DNA of 64,000 nucleotides from Flavobacterium restrictum (GTDB lineage Bacteria > Bacteroidota > Bacteroidia > Flavobacteriales > Flavobacteriaceae). The position numbers and the translations under genes were made by a program. This document shows positions 26,718 to 35,503 of the stretch, in pieces (the first letter of the stretch is position 1; each line of letters starts with the position of its first letter). The notes under the pieces are model-generated. The model did not search any database and was not told the origin of the DNA. It saw only the letters and a program-made list of their open reading frames with translations. The stretch spans positions 62,001 through 126,000 of the forward strand of contig NZ_VJZT01000009.1 in the NCBI RefSeq assembly GCF_007097245.1, read 5' to 3'.

Positions 26718-28676
26718 TTATAAATAAAAGTTTAATCCCAATTTGAAATTTCTACCTTGGGTATTGTAACCTACATTTTCTACAAACTTGGCATTCAAAA
26801 TATTCGTTACCGCTGCAAAAACCGACATTCTATTTTTTACCAAATCATACTTCACCGAAGCATTAACTAATTGGTAAGATCCTAAAACAACTTTTTGAGT
26901 AGCATAGGTATTTCCGTCAAAAAAAGCATCATTTCTACTAGCTACATATTGATAGGTTGCATTAAAAAACAATCGATTGGTCGCCTGAAAATCCAAACTT
27001 GAATTGACTTTATGTTTAGGAATCAAACGATCAAAAGCTTCGTCTACTTGCGTAAAAGTATAATTAGATTTCCATTTGAGGTTTTTGCTCAAGGCAAAAG
27101 TCACTTCGGTTTCGATACCTTTAGCTTTATTTAAACCATCAATATTTATATAATTGCCCGCAAAAGTTACTGGATTGTAGTAAAACCCAATAAAGTTTGT
27201 TTGCTCTCTATAAAAAGCTACAGCATTCAAGGTGATTTTTTTGGCAAGTAATTGCGTTTCAAATCCCGCTTCAATAGTGCTGTTTTTTTCTGGTGTCAAA
27301 GCGGTATTTCCGTATTCAGAGTACAATTGGTACAAACTTGGTGTTACAAAAGCTGTACTGTAAGAGGAAATGACTTTTAACGGAATTGTTTTAAAATCAA
27401 ACGACGGATTCACATTATAAACCAATTGGTTTCCGTATTCGCTGTGGTTATTCCATCGCACTCCTACATTCAAATTTAATCCAAAATCCGAATTATAAAC
27501 GCCCGTAAAGTAGGGATCAACCATGTTAAATTTGGTACTTTCTTTGGCAATACTGCTATAAGGAGTCCTACTATTCATATCCTGAAACTGGTATTGTACA
27601 CCAGTAACAATAAAAAAAGTATCGTTGAAAACATATTTATTAAATCCATCTACGTTAACACTACGCGATTCATATTGCGAAAATCCAACCGTATTACTGT
27701 AACTATCCCAATCGTGGTAGGAACGAATCAATTTATTGAAGCTGGAATTTAAGTTAAATTCGCCTTTTGCATATTTGTATTTAGGCGTGAATCCCAAACG
27801 AAATTGTTTCGAAATCGAATTGTTTACTTTCACATCGTTGCTCCCCGTATTATCATAAGCGCCATCGTAATCTAAATTGAATCGGTCAAAATTACCAAAA
27901 AAATCAAGTGTTAGTTTATCCGTTGCTTTGTAACCCAGCCTAGCCAAAGTATTTATTCTCGAAAAACGATCGCTTTCGTAATTACTATTTTTTGTAGGTT
28001 CTGCAATTTGTGACATTCCGTTCGTTTCGGTACTGTTCAAAGAGGCTAAATACTTGACTTTGGCACCGCTACCATTAACCATTATCCCTTGATTGTAATC
28101 GTTTAGCTGTGTCGATTTGGCCACCGCAGTAGTATTGGTTCCCATAGTCATGTAAGCATTTCCTGCAATTGCTTTTTTACTAGATTTTTTCAATGTAATG
28201 TTGATAACACCAGTAGCAGCACCTGATCCGTACAAAGTACTCGAGGCACCTTTCATGATTTCAATGCGCTCGACTTGCTCAACAGGCAACAATCTCAAAT
28301 CATATTCCATTCCAATTCCAGATGCATCCGTAACTGGAATTCCGTCAATCAAAATAAGGACTTGTGCATTTTTGCCCCCACGAATGTAGTACCCTAAATT
28401 TTTTCCAGCGGTACTTTTGTTCCCATTCACTTCAATACCAGCAACCGTATTCAAGAGATTCGCAATGCTTTGACCAGCATTGTTTTTTAAGTCTTGGGGT
28501 GTAATTGTTGTAATTACTTTACCTGATTTTTCTTTTGCCAAAGCAAATTTAGAATCTAAAACAACCACTTCGTCCAATTGATTCTTGGAGACAATGGTGT
28601 CTTTTTTTTGCTGTGACCAGGCACCAGCAGTCATTAGTACGCACAACGCACTAATACGAACGATTTTGTTGTTCAT
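26718..28676 (-). CDS. btuB: TonB-dependent vitamin B12 receptor
   Basis: A 652-residue outer-membrane receptor. The signal peptide ends near residue 21 (AGAWSQ). A TonB-box-like segment and plug domain carry KEKSGKVITTITPQDLKNN, YYIRGGKNAQVLILIDGIPV (about 95-115) and GSGAATGVINITLKK. The barrel ends in NFKLGLNFYL with the terminal aromatic-x-Leu expected for assembly. The cobalamin riboswitch just upstream on the same strand and the divergent btuFCD genes identify the substrate as cobalamin. There is no carboxypeptidase-regulatory domain, consistent with the BtuB class. Confidence 0.9.
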   Translation of the reverse strand: MNNKIVRISALCVLMTAGAWSQQKKDTIVSKNQLDEVVVLDSKFALAKEKSGKVITTITPQDLKNNAGQSIANLLNTVAGIEVNGNKSTAGKNLGYYIRGGKNAQVLILIDGIPVTDASGIGMEYDLRLLPVEQVERIEIMKGASSTLYGSGAATGVINITLKKSSKKAIAGNAYMTMGTNTTAVAKSTQLNDYNQGIMVNGSGAKVKYLASLNSTETNGMSQIAEPTKNSNYESDRFSRINTLARLGYKATDKLTLDFFGNFDRFNLDYDGAYDNTGSNDVKVNNSISKQFRLGFTPKYKYAKGEFNLNSSFNKLIRSYHDWDSYSNTVGFSQYESRSVNVDGFNKYVFNDTFFIVTGVQYQFQDMNSRTPYSSIAKESTKFNMVDPYFTGVYNSDFGLNLNVGVRWNNHSEYGNQLVYNVNPSFDFKTIPLKVISSYSTAFVTPSLYQLYSEYGNTALTPEKNSTIEAGFETQLLAKKITLNAVAFYREQTNFIGFYYNPVTFAGNYINIDGLNKAKGIETEVTFALSKNLKWKSNYTFTQVDEAFDRLIPKHKVNSSLDFQATNRLFFNATYQYVASRNDAFFDGNTYATQKVVLGSYQLVNASVKYDLVKNRMSVFAAVTNILNAKFVENVGYNTQGRNFKLGLNFYL

Positions 28677-28784
28677 TTAAAACATTTTTAATAACAGTTT
28701 ATCCTGTTATGTGACTAAAAATGGGAGAAAAGCATGAAATTACCCATACCCAAACCTTTTTTCCCGAAAGTTTGATACTATTGT

Positions 28785-28990
28785 AAATAAGGCAGGTCTC
28801 CTGGCTTGCATCATGTTGTTTACCTTCCCATTCCAATTTAGATTTAGGATTTTTAATTTTAGAGAAATCTAAAATCTGAATTCTAAAATCTACGATTTAA
28901 AACAGTGGTTTGTAGCTAACAACACGTTTTTATAGCTTACAGTTGCGGGAACAGCTCGGGATTTAGGATTTTAGATTACAAATTTTTTAG
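28785..28990 (-). ncRNA. Cobalamin riboswitch
   Basis: On the minus strand the conserved blocks occur in order: CCCGAGCTGTTCCCGCAACTG, then GTAAGC, then further right-to-left GGGAAGGTAAACAAC and the signature GCCAGGAGACCTGCC (plus-strand 28791-28805). This is the hallmark B12-box arrangement. It lies about 115 bases before btuB, so cobalamin binding would lower receptor expression. A peripheral arm of unusual AT-rich, self-complementary sequence (about 28840-28900) enlarges the element. Confidence 0.93.
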
Positions 28991-29269
28991 CTATCAGATT
29001 GGATACAACATGAAACTTTAAATATGAAAACTGAAGTCTTTCACTCGATTCCCTTTTAATGCCGTTTTATAAAAAACAGCAACCTCAATACAGCAGCAAA
29101 TATAGGTGCTTTTTACGGTAAATAAAAGCAGCTTTTTGAGAAATTGTTCCTCTTGGGTTACACTACTTAAGTTCAAATGGCAAACTCCTTTTGTTGCTCC
29201 TTTTGACCAAAAAAATAAACAAGATGATTTATGTAAAAACAAAATGATACTTTTGTCAAAACTATTTCG
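28991..29269. other. Divergent promoter region of the B12 uptake genes
   Basis: About 280 bases between the riboswitch and btuF with no credible gene; leftward ORFs here are low-complexity and lack family character. Presumed promoters for both directions. No second riboswitch was seen ahead of btuF. Confidence 0.5.
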
Positions 29270-30409
29270 ATGAGGACATTAAAAAAATATGCGCTTTTAA
29301 TTTTTATCTTTTGTTTTTGTCTCCAATGCAAAAAAGAGGAAAAAAGCCAGCCCCAAACCACGACAACCACCAATACAATTCATTACGCCAAAGGTTTTGA
29401 AATCTACAAACACAACCAGTATTCCGTTCTAAAAGTGACGCAACCTTGGCCAAATGCAACGACTACTTTTACCTATGTTTTGAAAGAAAAAGGAAGTGTT
29501 ATTCCTGAAGAATATGCTTCATTTCCACAAATTACTATTCCCATAAAAAGCATTGTAATTACCTCCACAACCCACGTTCCGCCGTTAGAATTACTAGGCG
29601 TTGAAAACACAATTATTGGATTTCCAAACACGGATTACATCTCTTCATCAAAAACAAGAAGCCGAATTGACCAAGGAAAAATAAGAGAAGTAGGCAGTAA
29701 CGAAACCTTAAACACCGAAGTTTTACTCGATATGCAACCGGATGTTATCGTGAGTTTTGGACTCAATGCCACTAATCCAACATTGGATTTATTACAAAAA
29801 AACGGATTGAAAGTCCTGCTCAATGGCGACTGGAACGAACAATCACCATTAGGAAAAGCCGAATGGATTAAGTTTTTTGGTGCCTTATATGGTTTAGATG
29901 CTAAAGCCAATACCGTTTTTAATCAAATAGAACAATCGTATACCAAAACACTACAATTAGCCCAAAAAGCAACCACAAAACCAACCGTTCTTTGTGGTGC
30001 CACGTATCAAGAGCAGTGGTATGTGCCTCAAGGCGAAAGTTGGGCAGCACTGTTTTTGAAAGAAGCTAAAACAAACTATTTATGGCAAAATACCAAAGGC
30101 ACAGGAAGTCTCACTGTACCCTTTGAAAACGTATTAGTACAAGCAAAAAATGCCGATTTTTGGTTTGCTCCTGGTGACTTTTCGACATTAAAACAACTGC
30201 TTGATAGCAATCCGCATTACTCGGAATTTGATGCTTTTAAAAATAAAAAAGTATTTTCGTATGCTTTGAACAAAGGAGCAAAAGGCGGCATTATGTATTT
30301 TGAATTGGCAGGATCCAGACCAGATTGGGTACTGCAAGACATGATTGCTATTTTTCATCCCGAATTACTCCCAAATTACAAACCCGTTTTTTTTCAAAAA
30401 CTACAGTAA
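29270..30409 (+). CDS. btuF: Cobalamin ABC transporter substrate-binding lipoprotein
   Basis: A 379-residue lipoprotein with lipobox LQC (Cys about 20). It is a type III periplasmic-binding fold typical of B12 and siderophore importers: KSIVITSTTHVPPLELLG, then LLDMQPDVIVSFG and a central long helix. The Peripla_BP_2 pattern is clear. Next to btuC and btuD and opposite a riboswitch-controlled receptor, it is assigned to cobalamin. In Bacteroidota such genes are often annotated only as ABC substrate-binding proteins. Confidence 0.87.
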   Translation: MRTLKKYALLIFIFCFCLQCKKEEKSQPQTTTTTNTIHYAKGFEIYKHNQYSVLKVTQPWPNATTTFTYVLKEKGSVIPEEYASFPQITIPIKSIVITSTTHVPPLELLGVENTIIGFPNTDYISSSKTRSRIDQGKIREVGSNETLNTEVLLDMQPDVIVSFGLNATNPTLDLLQKNGLKVLLNGDWNEQSPLGKAEWIKFFGALYGLDAKANTVFNQIEQSYTKTLQLAQKATTKPTVLCGATYQEQWYVPQGESWAALFLKEAKTNYLWQNTKGTGSLTVPFENVLVQAKNADFWFAPGDFSTLKQLLDSNPHYSEFDAFKNKKVFSYALNKGAKGGIMYFELAGSRPDWVLQDMIAIFHPELLPNYKPVFFQKLQ

Positions 30410-30410
30410 C

Positions 30411-31442
30411 TTGCACTTAAAAAACCGAAATACACTATTATTTTCACTCCTATTTCTAGGCGTAGTGCTCTTATTTATAGTAAATATTAGTTTAGGATCG
30501 GTTGCTATTCCAGTAAAAGAGGTATTCAACTGTTTGTTTACCAACCAGCCCAGCAAAGAAACTTGGCAATACATCATTTTAGAATTTAGAGTGCCCAAAG
30601 CCATTACAGCCGTAATTGTTGGAGCTGGATTATCAATTAGTGGCTTGTTGATGCAAACCTTATTTAGGAATCCATTGGCAGGACCTTATGTACTGGGTTT
30701 GAGTTCTGGTGCTAGTTTGGGAGTGGCAATAGTTATTCTAGGTGCTGGATTTTTGCCTCCGTATTTGGCTGCGCTTTTATTATCGTCTTACGCCATTATT
30801 ATGGCCTCCAGTTTGGGTAGTTTTTTGGTTTTACTAGCGGTATTATCCATTTCGTTACGTTTAAAAGATACCATGGCGATTTTAATTGTGGGGCTAATGT
30901 TTGGCAGCTTTACTGGTGCTATTGTGAGTACGCTCACTTATTTTAGCACCGCAGAACAGTTACAAAAATTTACATTTTGGTCTATGGGTTCTTTAGGCAA
31001 TCTGTCTTGGACTTCGATTGGATTGTTAGCCATTTGTGTATTTACAGGATTACTATTGAGCGTTTTGTGCATTAAACCACTCAATGCGTTGCTACTAGGC
31101 GAAAATTACGCCAAAAGTATGGGATTGAATTATAAGAAAACACGTTTTATAATCCTCTTGGCCACAAGCCTTTTGGCAGGGAGCATTACTGCATTTGCTG
31201 GTCCTATTGCCTTTGTGGGATTGGCCGTTCCGCATATTGCCAAATTGGTATTTCAAACCAGTAACCACCAAATATTGTTTTGGAGTACGCTGCTTTTTGG
31301 AGCGATAACCATGTTGATTTGCGACAGCATTTCGCAGTTACCTGGAAGTGATTTAACGTTGCCTATCAATGCAGTAACCTCTATTTTTGGGGCACCAATT
31401 GTGATTTGGTTACTCGTTCGGAAACAAAAAAATAGTCGCTAA
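30411..31442 (+). CDS. btuC: Cobalamin ABC transporter permease (FecCD family)
   Basis: About 343 residues with roughly ten membrane helices. Typical FecCD blocks: FRVPKAITAVIVGAGLSISG, QTLFRNPLAGPYVLGLSSGA and FAGPIAFVGLAVPHIAKL. I place the start at TTG 30411, two bases after the btuF stop, because the upstream in-frame extension (from TTG 30345) lies wholly inside btuF and is polar. The C-terminus overlaps the btuD start by one base. Confidence 0.88.
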   Translation: MHLKNRNTLLFSLLFLGVVLLFIVNISLGSVAIPVKEVFNCLFTNQPSKETWQYIILEFRVPKAITAVIVGAGLSISGLLMQTLFRNPLAGPYVLGLSSGASLGVAIVILGAGFLPPYLAALLLSSYAIIMASSLGSFLVLLAVLSISLRLKDTMAILIVGLMFGSFTGAIVSTLTYFSTAEQLQKFTFWSMGSLGNLSWTSIGLLAICVFTGLLLSVLCIKPLNALLLGENYAKSMGLNYKKTRFIILLATSLLAGSITAFAGPIAFVGLAVPHIAKLVFQTSNHQILFWSTLLFGAITMLICDSISQLPGSDLTLPINAVTSIFGAPIVIWLLVRKQKNSR

Positions 31443-32224
31443 TGAAAACTCCAATCCTCTTACAGGCTTCGAATATAAGCATTGGCTACGGCCATAAAAA
31501 AGCACAAACGGTGGTGGCTTCCAATCTTTCTATTGCTTTGGCAAAAGGGAAACTCATTGCCTTGATTGGTGCTAATGGTATAGGAAAATCGACTTTATTA
31601 AAAACGATAATTGGCATCCAAAAACCTTTAGAAGGAACCGTTTTATTGCATGACAAAAACATCCATTCGTATGATGCACTCGATTTAGCTCAAAATTTAA
31701 GTGTCGTTTTAACAGAGCAATTACCGCCAAGTAATTTGACCGTTTTTGAACTAGTGGCACTTGGCAGGCAGCCCTACACCAACTGGATTGGGACATTATC
31801 GCACGAGGACGAAAAGCAAATTCAGCTTGCAATGGAGCTAACACAAATTAGCCATTTATCCCATAAAAAGCATTATGAAATCAGCGACGGACAACTCCAA
31901 AAAGTATTGATTGCAAGAGCTTTGGCACAAGACACGCCTTTGATAATTCTGGATGAACCCACTACGCATTTGGATTTACTGCACAAAGTTTCGTTGTTAA
32001 AACTCTTAAAAAAACTCACGCATGAAACGGGAAAATGCATCTTATTCTCGACTCACGATATTGATATGGCGATACAAATTACAGATGAAATGATTATCAT
32101 GACGCCCGAAATGGTAGTGCAAGACCAACCCTGTAATTTGATTACCAAAGGCAGCTTCAATACCTTATTCAAAGACGAACATATTGTTTTTGATAACGAA
32201 AAAGGGAAGTTTGTAATAACTTAA
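31442..32224 (+). CDS. btuD: Cobalamin ABC transporter ATP-binding protein
   Basis: A 260-residue ATPase with Walker A GANGIGKST (about 45), signature variant ISDGQLQKVLIARALA (Asp-Gly in place of Gly-Gly), Walker B LIILDEPTTHLD and switch His in LFSTHD. It completes the btuF-btuC-btuD operon, with touching or overlapping ends. Powers B12 import across the inner membrane. Confidence 0.9.
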   Translation: MKTPILLQASNISIGYGHKKAQTVVASNLSIALAKGKLIALIGANGIGKSTLLKTIIGIQKPLEGTVLLHDKNIHSYDALDLAQNLSVVLTEQLPPSNLTVFELVALGRQPYTNWIGTLSHEDEKQIQLAMELTQISHLSHKKHYEISDGQLQKVLIARALAQDTPLIILDEPTTHLDLLHKVSLLKLLKKLTHETGKCILFSTHDIDMAIQITDEMIIMTPEMVVQDQPCNLITKGSFNTLFKDEHIVFDNEKGKFVIT

Positions 32225-32225
32225 A

Positions 32226-32256
32226 AGCCCCCTAACCACCGAAGGGGGAATTAGAT
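32226..32256. terminator. Weak hairpin between btuD and trmL
   Basis: GCCCCCT / AGGGGG with a 9-base loop sits between convergent genes. It lacks a long T-run on either strand, and such CCCCC-GGGGG hairpins are common flavobacterial intergenic repeats. Confidence 0.5.
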
Positions 32257-32263
32257 ACAAATC

Positions 32264-32734
32264 TTAAATACGCAACTTTATAACTGAAATCTGCCTTTTG
32301 GCTTCGCCCACTACAAAAGCAACTGAATTTGCAATATTAAAACTCCGGATTAGGGGTGACATTGGGATGGTTAAATGATTTTTGGGATCAAATAAACCCA
32401 GTATTTCTTGACTCAAACCCACACTTTCTTTACCAAAAACCAACCAATCGCCATCTTGAAATTCGGCTTCATAAATGGATGTTGTCGCGTGAGAACTCAT
32501 CAAGAAAACTCGGGATTTGTCTGGAATTTGCGTAATCCATTCTTGGATATTTTGATATTCGGTTACGTCAAGATGCACCCAATAATCGAGTCCAGAACGT
32601 TTCAGATTTTTATCATTGATGACAAACCCAAACGGATGAATGAGGTGCAAACGACTTTGGGTACCCACACACAAGCGACCAATATTGCCGGTATTATTGG
32701 GTATTTCGGGTTCGACTAAAACTATATTTAACAT
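32264..32734 (-). CDS. trmL: tRNA (cytidine(34)-2'-O)-methyltransferase
   Basis: A 156-residue SPOUT enzyme that methylates the 2'-OH of the wobble base in leucine tRNAs. Motifs: PEIPNNTGNIGRLC (about 9-22), WLVFGKESVGLS (motif 2) and PMSPLIRSFNIANSVAFVVGEA (motif 3, the trefoil knot). Size fits TrmL, a minimal SpoU protein without extra domains. Confidence 0.93.
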   Translation of the reverse strand: MLNIVLVEPEIPNNTGNIGRLCVGTQSRLHLIHPFGFVINDKNLKRSGLDYWVHLDVTEYQNIQEWITQIPDKSRVFLMSSHATTSIYEAEFQDGDWLVFGKESVGLSQEILGLFDPKNHLTIPMSPLIRSFNIANSVAFVVGEAKRQISVIKLRI

Positions 32735-32784
32735 ATTTCTTTAAAGTATTAATTAGTAAGTCGTAAGCATTAAAACTTCATAAC

Positions 32785-33354
32785 TCATAATTCAAAATTC
32801 ATAACTTCTCTCACTTCTCCAGCTTGTAAATCATTCAAATATAAGCTTCCTATCCGAATGCGTACCAACCGCAAGGTAGGAAAACCAACTGCTGCCGTCA
32901 TTTTCCTGACTTGACGAAACTTACCTTCGTTGACCGTAATGGAAGCCCAAGTTGTTGGCCCGTGGCGTTCGTCCCGAATTTTTTTTCCTCTTGGTCCAAA
33001 ATCTGGAATTTCGTTAATTATAAAAGAGTGACAGGGTTTGGTGATGTATTTCGTGCCGTTGAAACCTATTTCTACTCCCTTTTTCATTTCATCAATCGCT
33101 TCTTGCGTGATGATGCCATCCACTTGCACATAGTATTCTTTATCGACTTTTTTGCTTCGGACAATTTCACTCATTTTCCCGTCGGTGGTCAATAAAAGCA
33201 ACCCTTCCGAATCTTCGTCTAGCCGACCAATAGCCATTGTTCCTGCTGGAAAATCGTGCAATTCGCCCAAGAGTTTCTTCTTGCGTTTCAATTCATAAAT
33301 AAACTGACTCAAATAGCCGTAGGGTTTGTGGAGGATAAAATGGCGGTGGGACAT
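32785..33354 (-). CDS. rluE: 23S rRNA pseudouridine synthase (RsuA/RluE family)
   Basis: A 189-residue protein without an S4 domain. It starts HFILHKPYGYLSQF. The catalytic Asp is in GRLDEDSEGLLLLTTDG (about 43-59), and KVDKEYYVQVDG and KFRQVRKMTAAVGFPTLRL follow. This pattern is that of the RluE/RluF branch; RluE acts on U2457 of 23S rRNA. The exact target base is inferred from length and lack of S4. Confidence 0.85.
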   Translation of the reverse strand: MSHRHFILHKPYGYLSQFIYELKRKKKLLGELHDFPAGTMAIGRLDEDSEGLLLLTTDGKMSEIVRSKKVDKEYYVQVDGIITQEAIDEMKKGVEIGFNGTKYITKPCHSFIINEIPDFGPRGKKIRDERHGPTTWASITVNEGKFRQVRKMTAAVGFPTLRLVRIRIGSLYLNDLQAGEVREVMNFEL

Positions 33355-33391
33355 GACGGTGTTTTAAAACAACAAAGATAGGTTTGTTTTT

Positions 33392-33485
33392 AAAATAAAA
33401 AAGCGACCCTTGTGAGGCCGCTTTGAATGTTTTCACAACGGAATAATCCTTATTGTGAATTGCTTCAAAATTATATTTCAAAAAA
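33392..33485 (-). ncRNA. Second, orphan tracrRNA-like sequence upstream of cas1
   Basis: Read on the minus strand this region gives, in order: an anti-repeat-like part TTTTGAAGCAATTCACAAT (33470-33452), the core TCACAATAAGG shared exactly with the tracrRNA at 44022, a small stem GGA-TTAT-TCC followed by CGT, and a 10-bp terminator stem AAAGCGGCCT...GGGTCGCTTT with a T-run (33424-33394). The order and core match the main tracrRNA. The anti-repeat does not fit the local 36-bp repeats; it would pair with repeats starting ATTGTGAATTGCTTC, similar to other Bacteroidota II-C repeat families as I recall them. A TAATTTTG box at 33466-33473 could be an alternative promoter inside it. Function untested. 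Confidence 0.6.
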
Positions 33486-33576
33486 AAACACTTGAATGAG
33501 GTTTTACGTAAAAACAAATGACATTAAACATATAATTTTAAACCCTGACTAACAACAACTTAAATACTTTTTAATT

Positions 33577-34491
33577 ATGATAAAGAAAACAATATTAATT
33601 GAAAATAAATCTTCGATTACCGCCAAAAATTTACAATTAGTAATTAAATCCGATGTTCGAGAAAGTACTATTCCTATTGAAGACATTGGTTTTCTTGTCT
33701 TGGATAATCCAGAAATATATTTAAGCATTCCCGCAATGAACTTAATGACAGAAAACAATACCGCAATAATCATTTGCAGCAACAATCATTTACCCAACGG
33801 AATGTTTCTCAACCTCAACAGCCATCATATTCAACAAGAAATATTCAAAAATCAAATTGAAGCTTCTATTCCTTTAAAAAAGCAACTTTGGCAACAAACA
33901 ATTATTGAAAAAATAAAAAATCAAGGCGAATTATTAGAAAAAATAACTAAAAATAAAAATTCGTTCCCCTTTCTAGCCAGTAAAGTTTTAAGTGGAGACA
34001 CCAGCAATATGGAGGGAGTTGCAGCACAACAATACTGGAAAAATTTCCCCTTACCCAATCAGGAAAAAGACGGAATAAAACGAGAACGCTATGGGGATTA
34101 CCCCAATAATTTTTTGAATTATGGTTATGCAATTTTAAGAGCAGCTACCGCCAGAGCACTATCTGGCAGCGGTTTATTGAATACTCTTGGTATTCATCAT
34201 AAGAGTAAATACAATGCTTTTGCCCTTGCCGATGATATTATGGAACCGTTCCGACCCCTAGTTGACGAAAAAGTTTTTGAGCTCATGCAACGCTATGATG
34301 AACAAGAATTAAATACACTTTTGAAATCGGAAATACTGCAAATACTCACCCGAACTGTATATTTTAAAGATGAAAAAAGTCCATTGATGGTTGCTTTACA
34401 AAAAACAGCTAGCTCGCTTCAACACTGTTTTACAGGAAACAGGAAAAAAATTAAATACCCGCAATTATGGAACTTAACGGATACCGAATAA
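33577..34491 (+). CDS. cas1: CRISPR-associated integrase Cas1 (type II)
   Basis: A 304-residue spacer-integration nuclease of type II length. Conserved residues: Glu146 in NMEGVAAQQYW, His about 207 in GIHHKSKYNAF and Asp220/Glu223 in LADDIMEPFRPLVD. It works with Cas2 as a complex that joins new spacers to the leader end of the array. It overlaps cas2 by 25 bases. Unusually cas9 is not upstream but lies about 6 kb to the right on the opposite strand. Confidence 0.97.
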   Translation: MIKKTILIENKSSITAKNLQLVIKSDVRESTIPIEDIGFLVLDNPEIYLSIPAMNLMTENNTAIIICSNNHLPNGMFLNLNSHHIQQEIFKNQIEASIPLKKQLWQQTIIEKIKNQGELLEKITKNKNSFPFLASKVLSGDTSNMEGVAAQQYWKNFPLPNQEKDGIKRERYGDYPNNFLNYGYAILRAATARALSGSGLLNTLGIHHKSKYNAFALADDIMEPFRPLVDEKVFELMQRYDEQELNTLLKSEILQILTRTVYFKDEKSPLMVALQKTASSLQHCFTGNRKKIKYPQLWNLTDTE

Positions 34492-34796
34492 TGTGGCTGT
34501 TTGTGTTTTTTGACCTACCCACAGCTACCAAAAAAGACCGCAGGAATGCCTCTCTGTTCCGAGGGAATTTATTGAAAGATGGGTTTAGTATGATGCAATT
34601 TTCAGTTTACATTCGGCATTGCGCCAGCGGAGAAAGTGCTGATGTTCACGAAAAACGAATTAATAAACTTGTCCCCCCATTGGGTAAAGTGAGCGTTTTA
34701 CGAATTACCGACAAACAGTTTGGGATGATTATTAATTATTTAGGCAAAGCCAAACAAGATGCAGTAGATGCTCCCACGCAATTGGAATTGTTTTAA
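34467..34796 (+). CDS. cas2: CRISPR-associated Cas2
   Basis: A 109-residue ferredoxin-like protein of the type II class: YRIMWLFVFFDLPTATKKDR (Asp16 at the end of strand 1) and FSMMQFSVYIRHCASGE. It forms the dimeric core of the Cas1-Cas2 integration complex. The start overlaps the cas1 end by 25 bases, so translation is probably coupled. Confidence 0.95.
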   Translation: MELNGYRIMWLFVFFDLPTATKKDRRNASLFRGNLLKDGFSMMQFSVYIRHCASGESADVHEKRINKLVPPLGKVSVLRITDKQFGMIINYLGKAKQDAVDAPTQLELF

Positions 34797-34802
34797 TTTC
34801 TT

Positions 34803-35408
34803 TCAAAAAAAACAATCTTGAAACCATTTTTCTGGATTCAAATCAATATAATTAAAAATTGTATCGTATGCCTTTTCATTTCTAATTATATGATCATGAA
34901 ATGAACGTTGCCATGCAAAATTTTCTAATCCTTTTTTATGGATTATTTTCGAAGAAGTGGTTTTGAAAGCTCCTATTAAACTGGATAATGATTTTATTTT
35001 TGTTGTACTGTCTTTAACCTTCAAACTATCTATTTCTAGAATAATATGAACATGATTAGGCATGACCGCATAATTATGTATAACTGCATATTGATATTGT
35101 TCTTCTAACCAAATTATTTGTTCATCGACTATTTTACCATATTCATTCAAATTCATTTTTATACCTGAAAAATCATTTTTCTTATCATCGTTTGGATGAT
35201 TTTCATTTGGATGATTTTCATTTGGATGATTTTCATTTGAATGATTTTCATTTGGATGATTTTCATTTGGATGGTGTACGGACAGGTCGCAACCTGTCCC
35301 TACGTATCCAAAACAACATTCTCGATTTTGAACACATATCGTAACAAAATAAATATTATTGCTGGAATAATCGAATCCTTTCATTCGATTTCTCTTTCTA
35401 TTTTTCAT
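34803..35408 (-). CDS. REP-associated tyrosine transposase (RAYT, Y1-type)
   Basis: A 201-residue single-strand DNA transposase. Motifs: NIYFVTICVQNRECCFG near the start, HUH pair His119/His121 in MPNHVHIILEI, the catalytic Tyr (about 187) in NYIDLNPEKW, and WQRSFHDHIIR. Between residues about 36 and 75 it holds an insertion: GTGCDLSVHH encoded by a REP-like palindrome (35281-35298), then about five copies of the pentapeptide NENHP from a 15-base tandem repeat. A second identical palindrome arm pair lies just upstream (35470-35487). It sits between cas2 and the array, in the opposite direction. Confidence 0.88.
   Translation of the reverse strand: MKNRKRNRMKGFDYSSNNIYFVTICVQNRECCFGYVGTGCDLSVHHPNENHPNENHSNENHPNENHPNENHPNDDKKNDFSGIKMNLNEYGKIVDEQIIWLEEQYQYAVIHNYAVMPNHVHIILEIDSLKVKDSTTKIKSLSSLIGAFKTTSSKIIHKKGLENFAWQRSFHDHIIRNEKAYDTIFNYIDLNPEKWFQDCFF
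35191..35275. repeat. 15-base tandem repeat inside the transposase gene
   Basis: Five to six units of TTTGGATGATTTTCA, one with a G-to-A change, encoding repeated NENHP on the minus strand. In-frame unit length means copy number can vary without breaking the gene. Confidence 0.9.
35281..35298. repeat. REP-like palindrome within the transposase gene
   Basis: GACAGGT CGCA ACCTGTC followed by CCT. Same arms and orientation as 35470-35487. Confidence 0.8.
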
Positions 35409-35469
35409 CGATTATTTTTAAAATTTTCATAAATATAATCCAATTTCATTTGCAATCCCACACCTTACA

Positions 35470-35487
35470 GACAGGTCTCAACCTGTC
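35470..35487. repeat. REP-like palindrome upstream of the transposase gene
   Basis: GACAGGT CTCA ACCTGTC followed by CCT, about 60 bases before the transposase start. Probably the cognate element of this RAYT. Confidence 0.8.
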
Positions 35488-35503
35488 CCTTCCTATTACA
35501 AAC

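Noticed and set aside
29018..29373. Leftward frames upstream of btuF.
   Set aside because: Low-complexity, overlapping the btuF start and promoter region, no recognisable domain.
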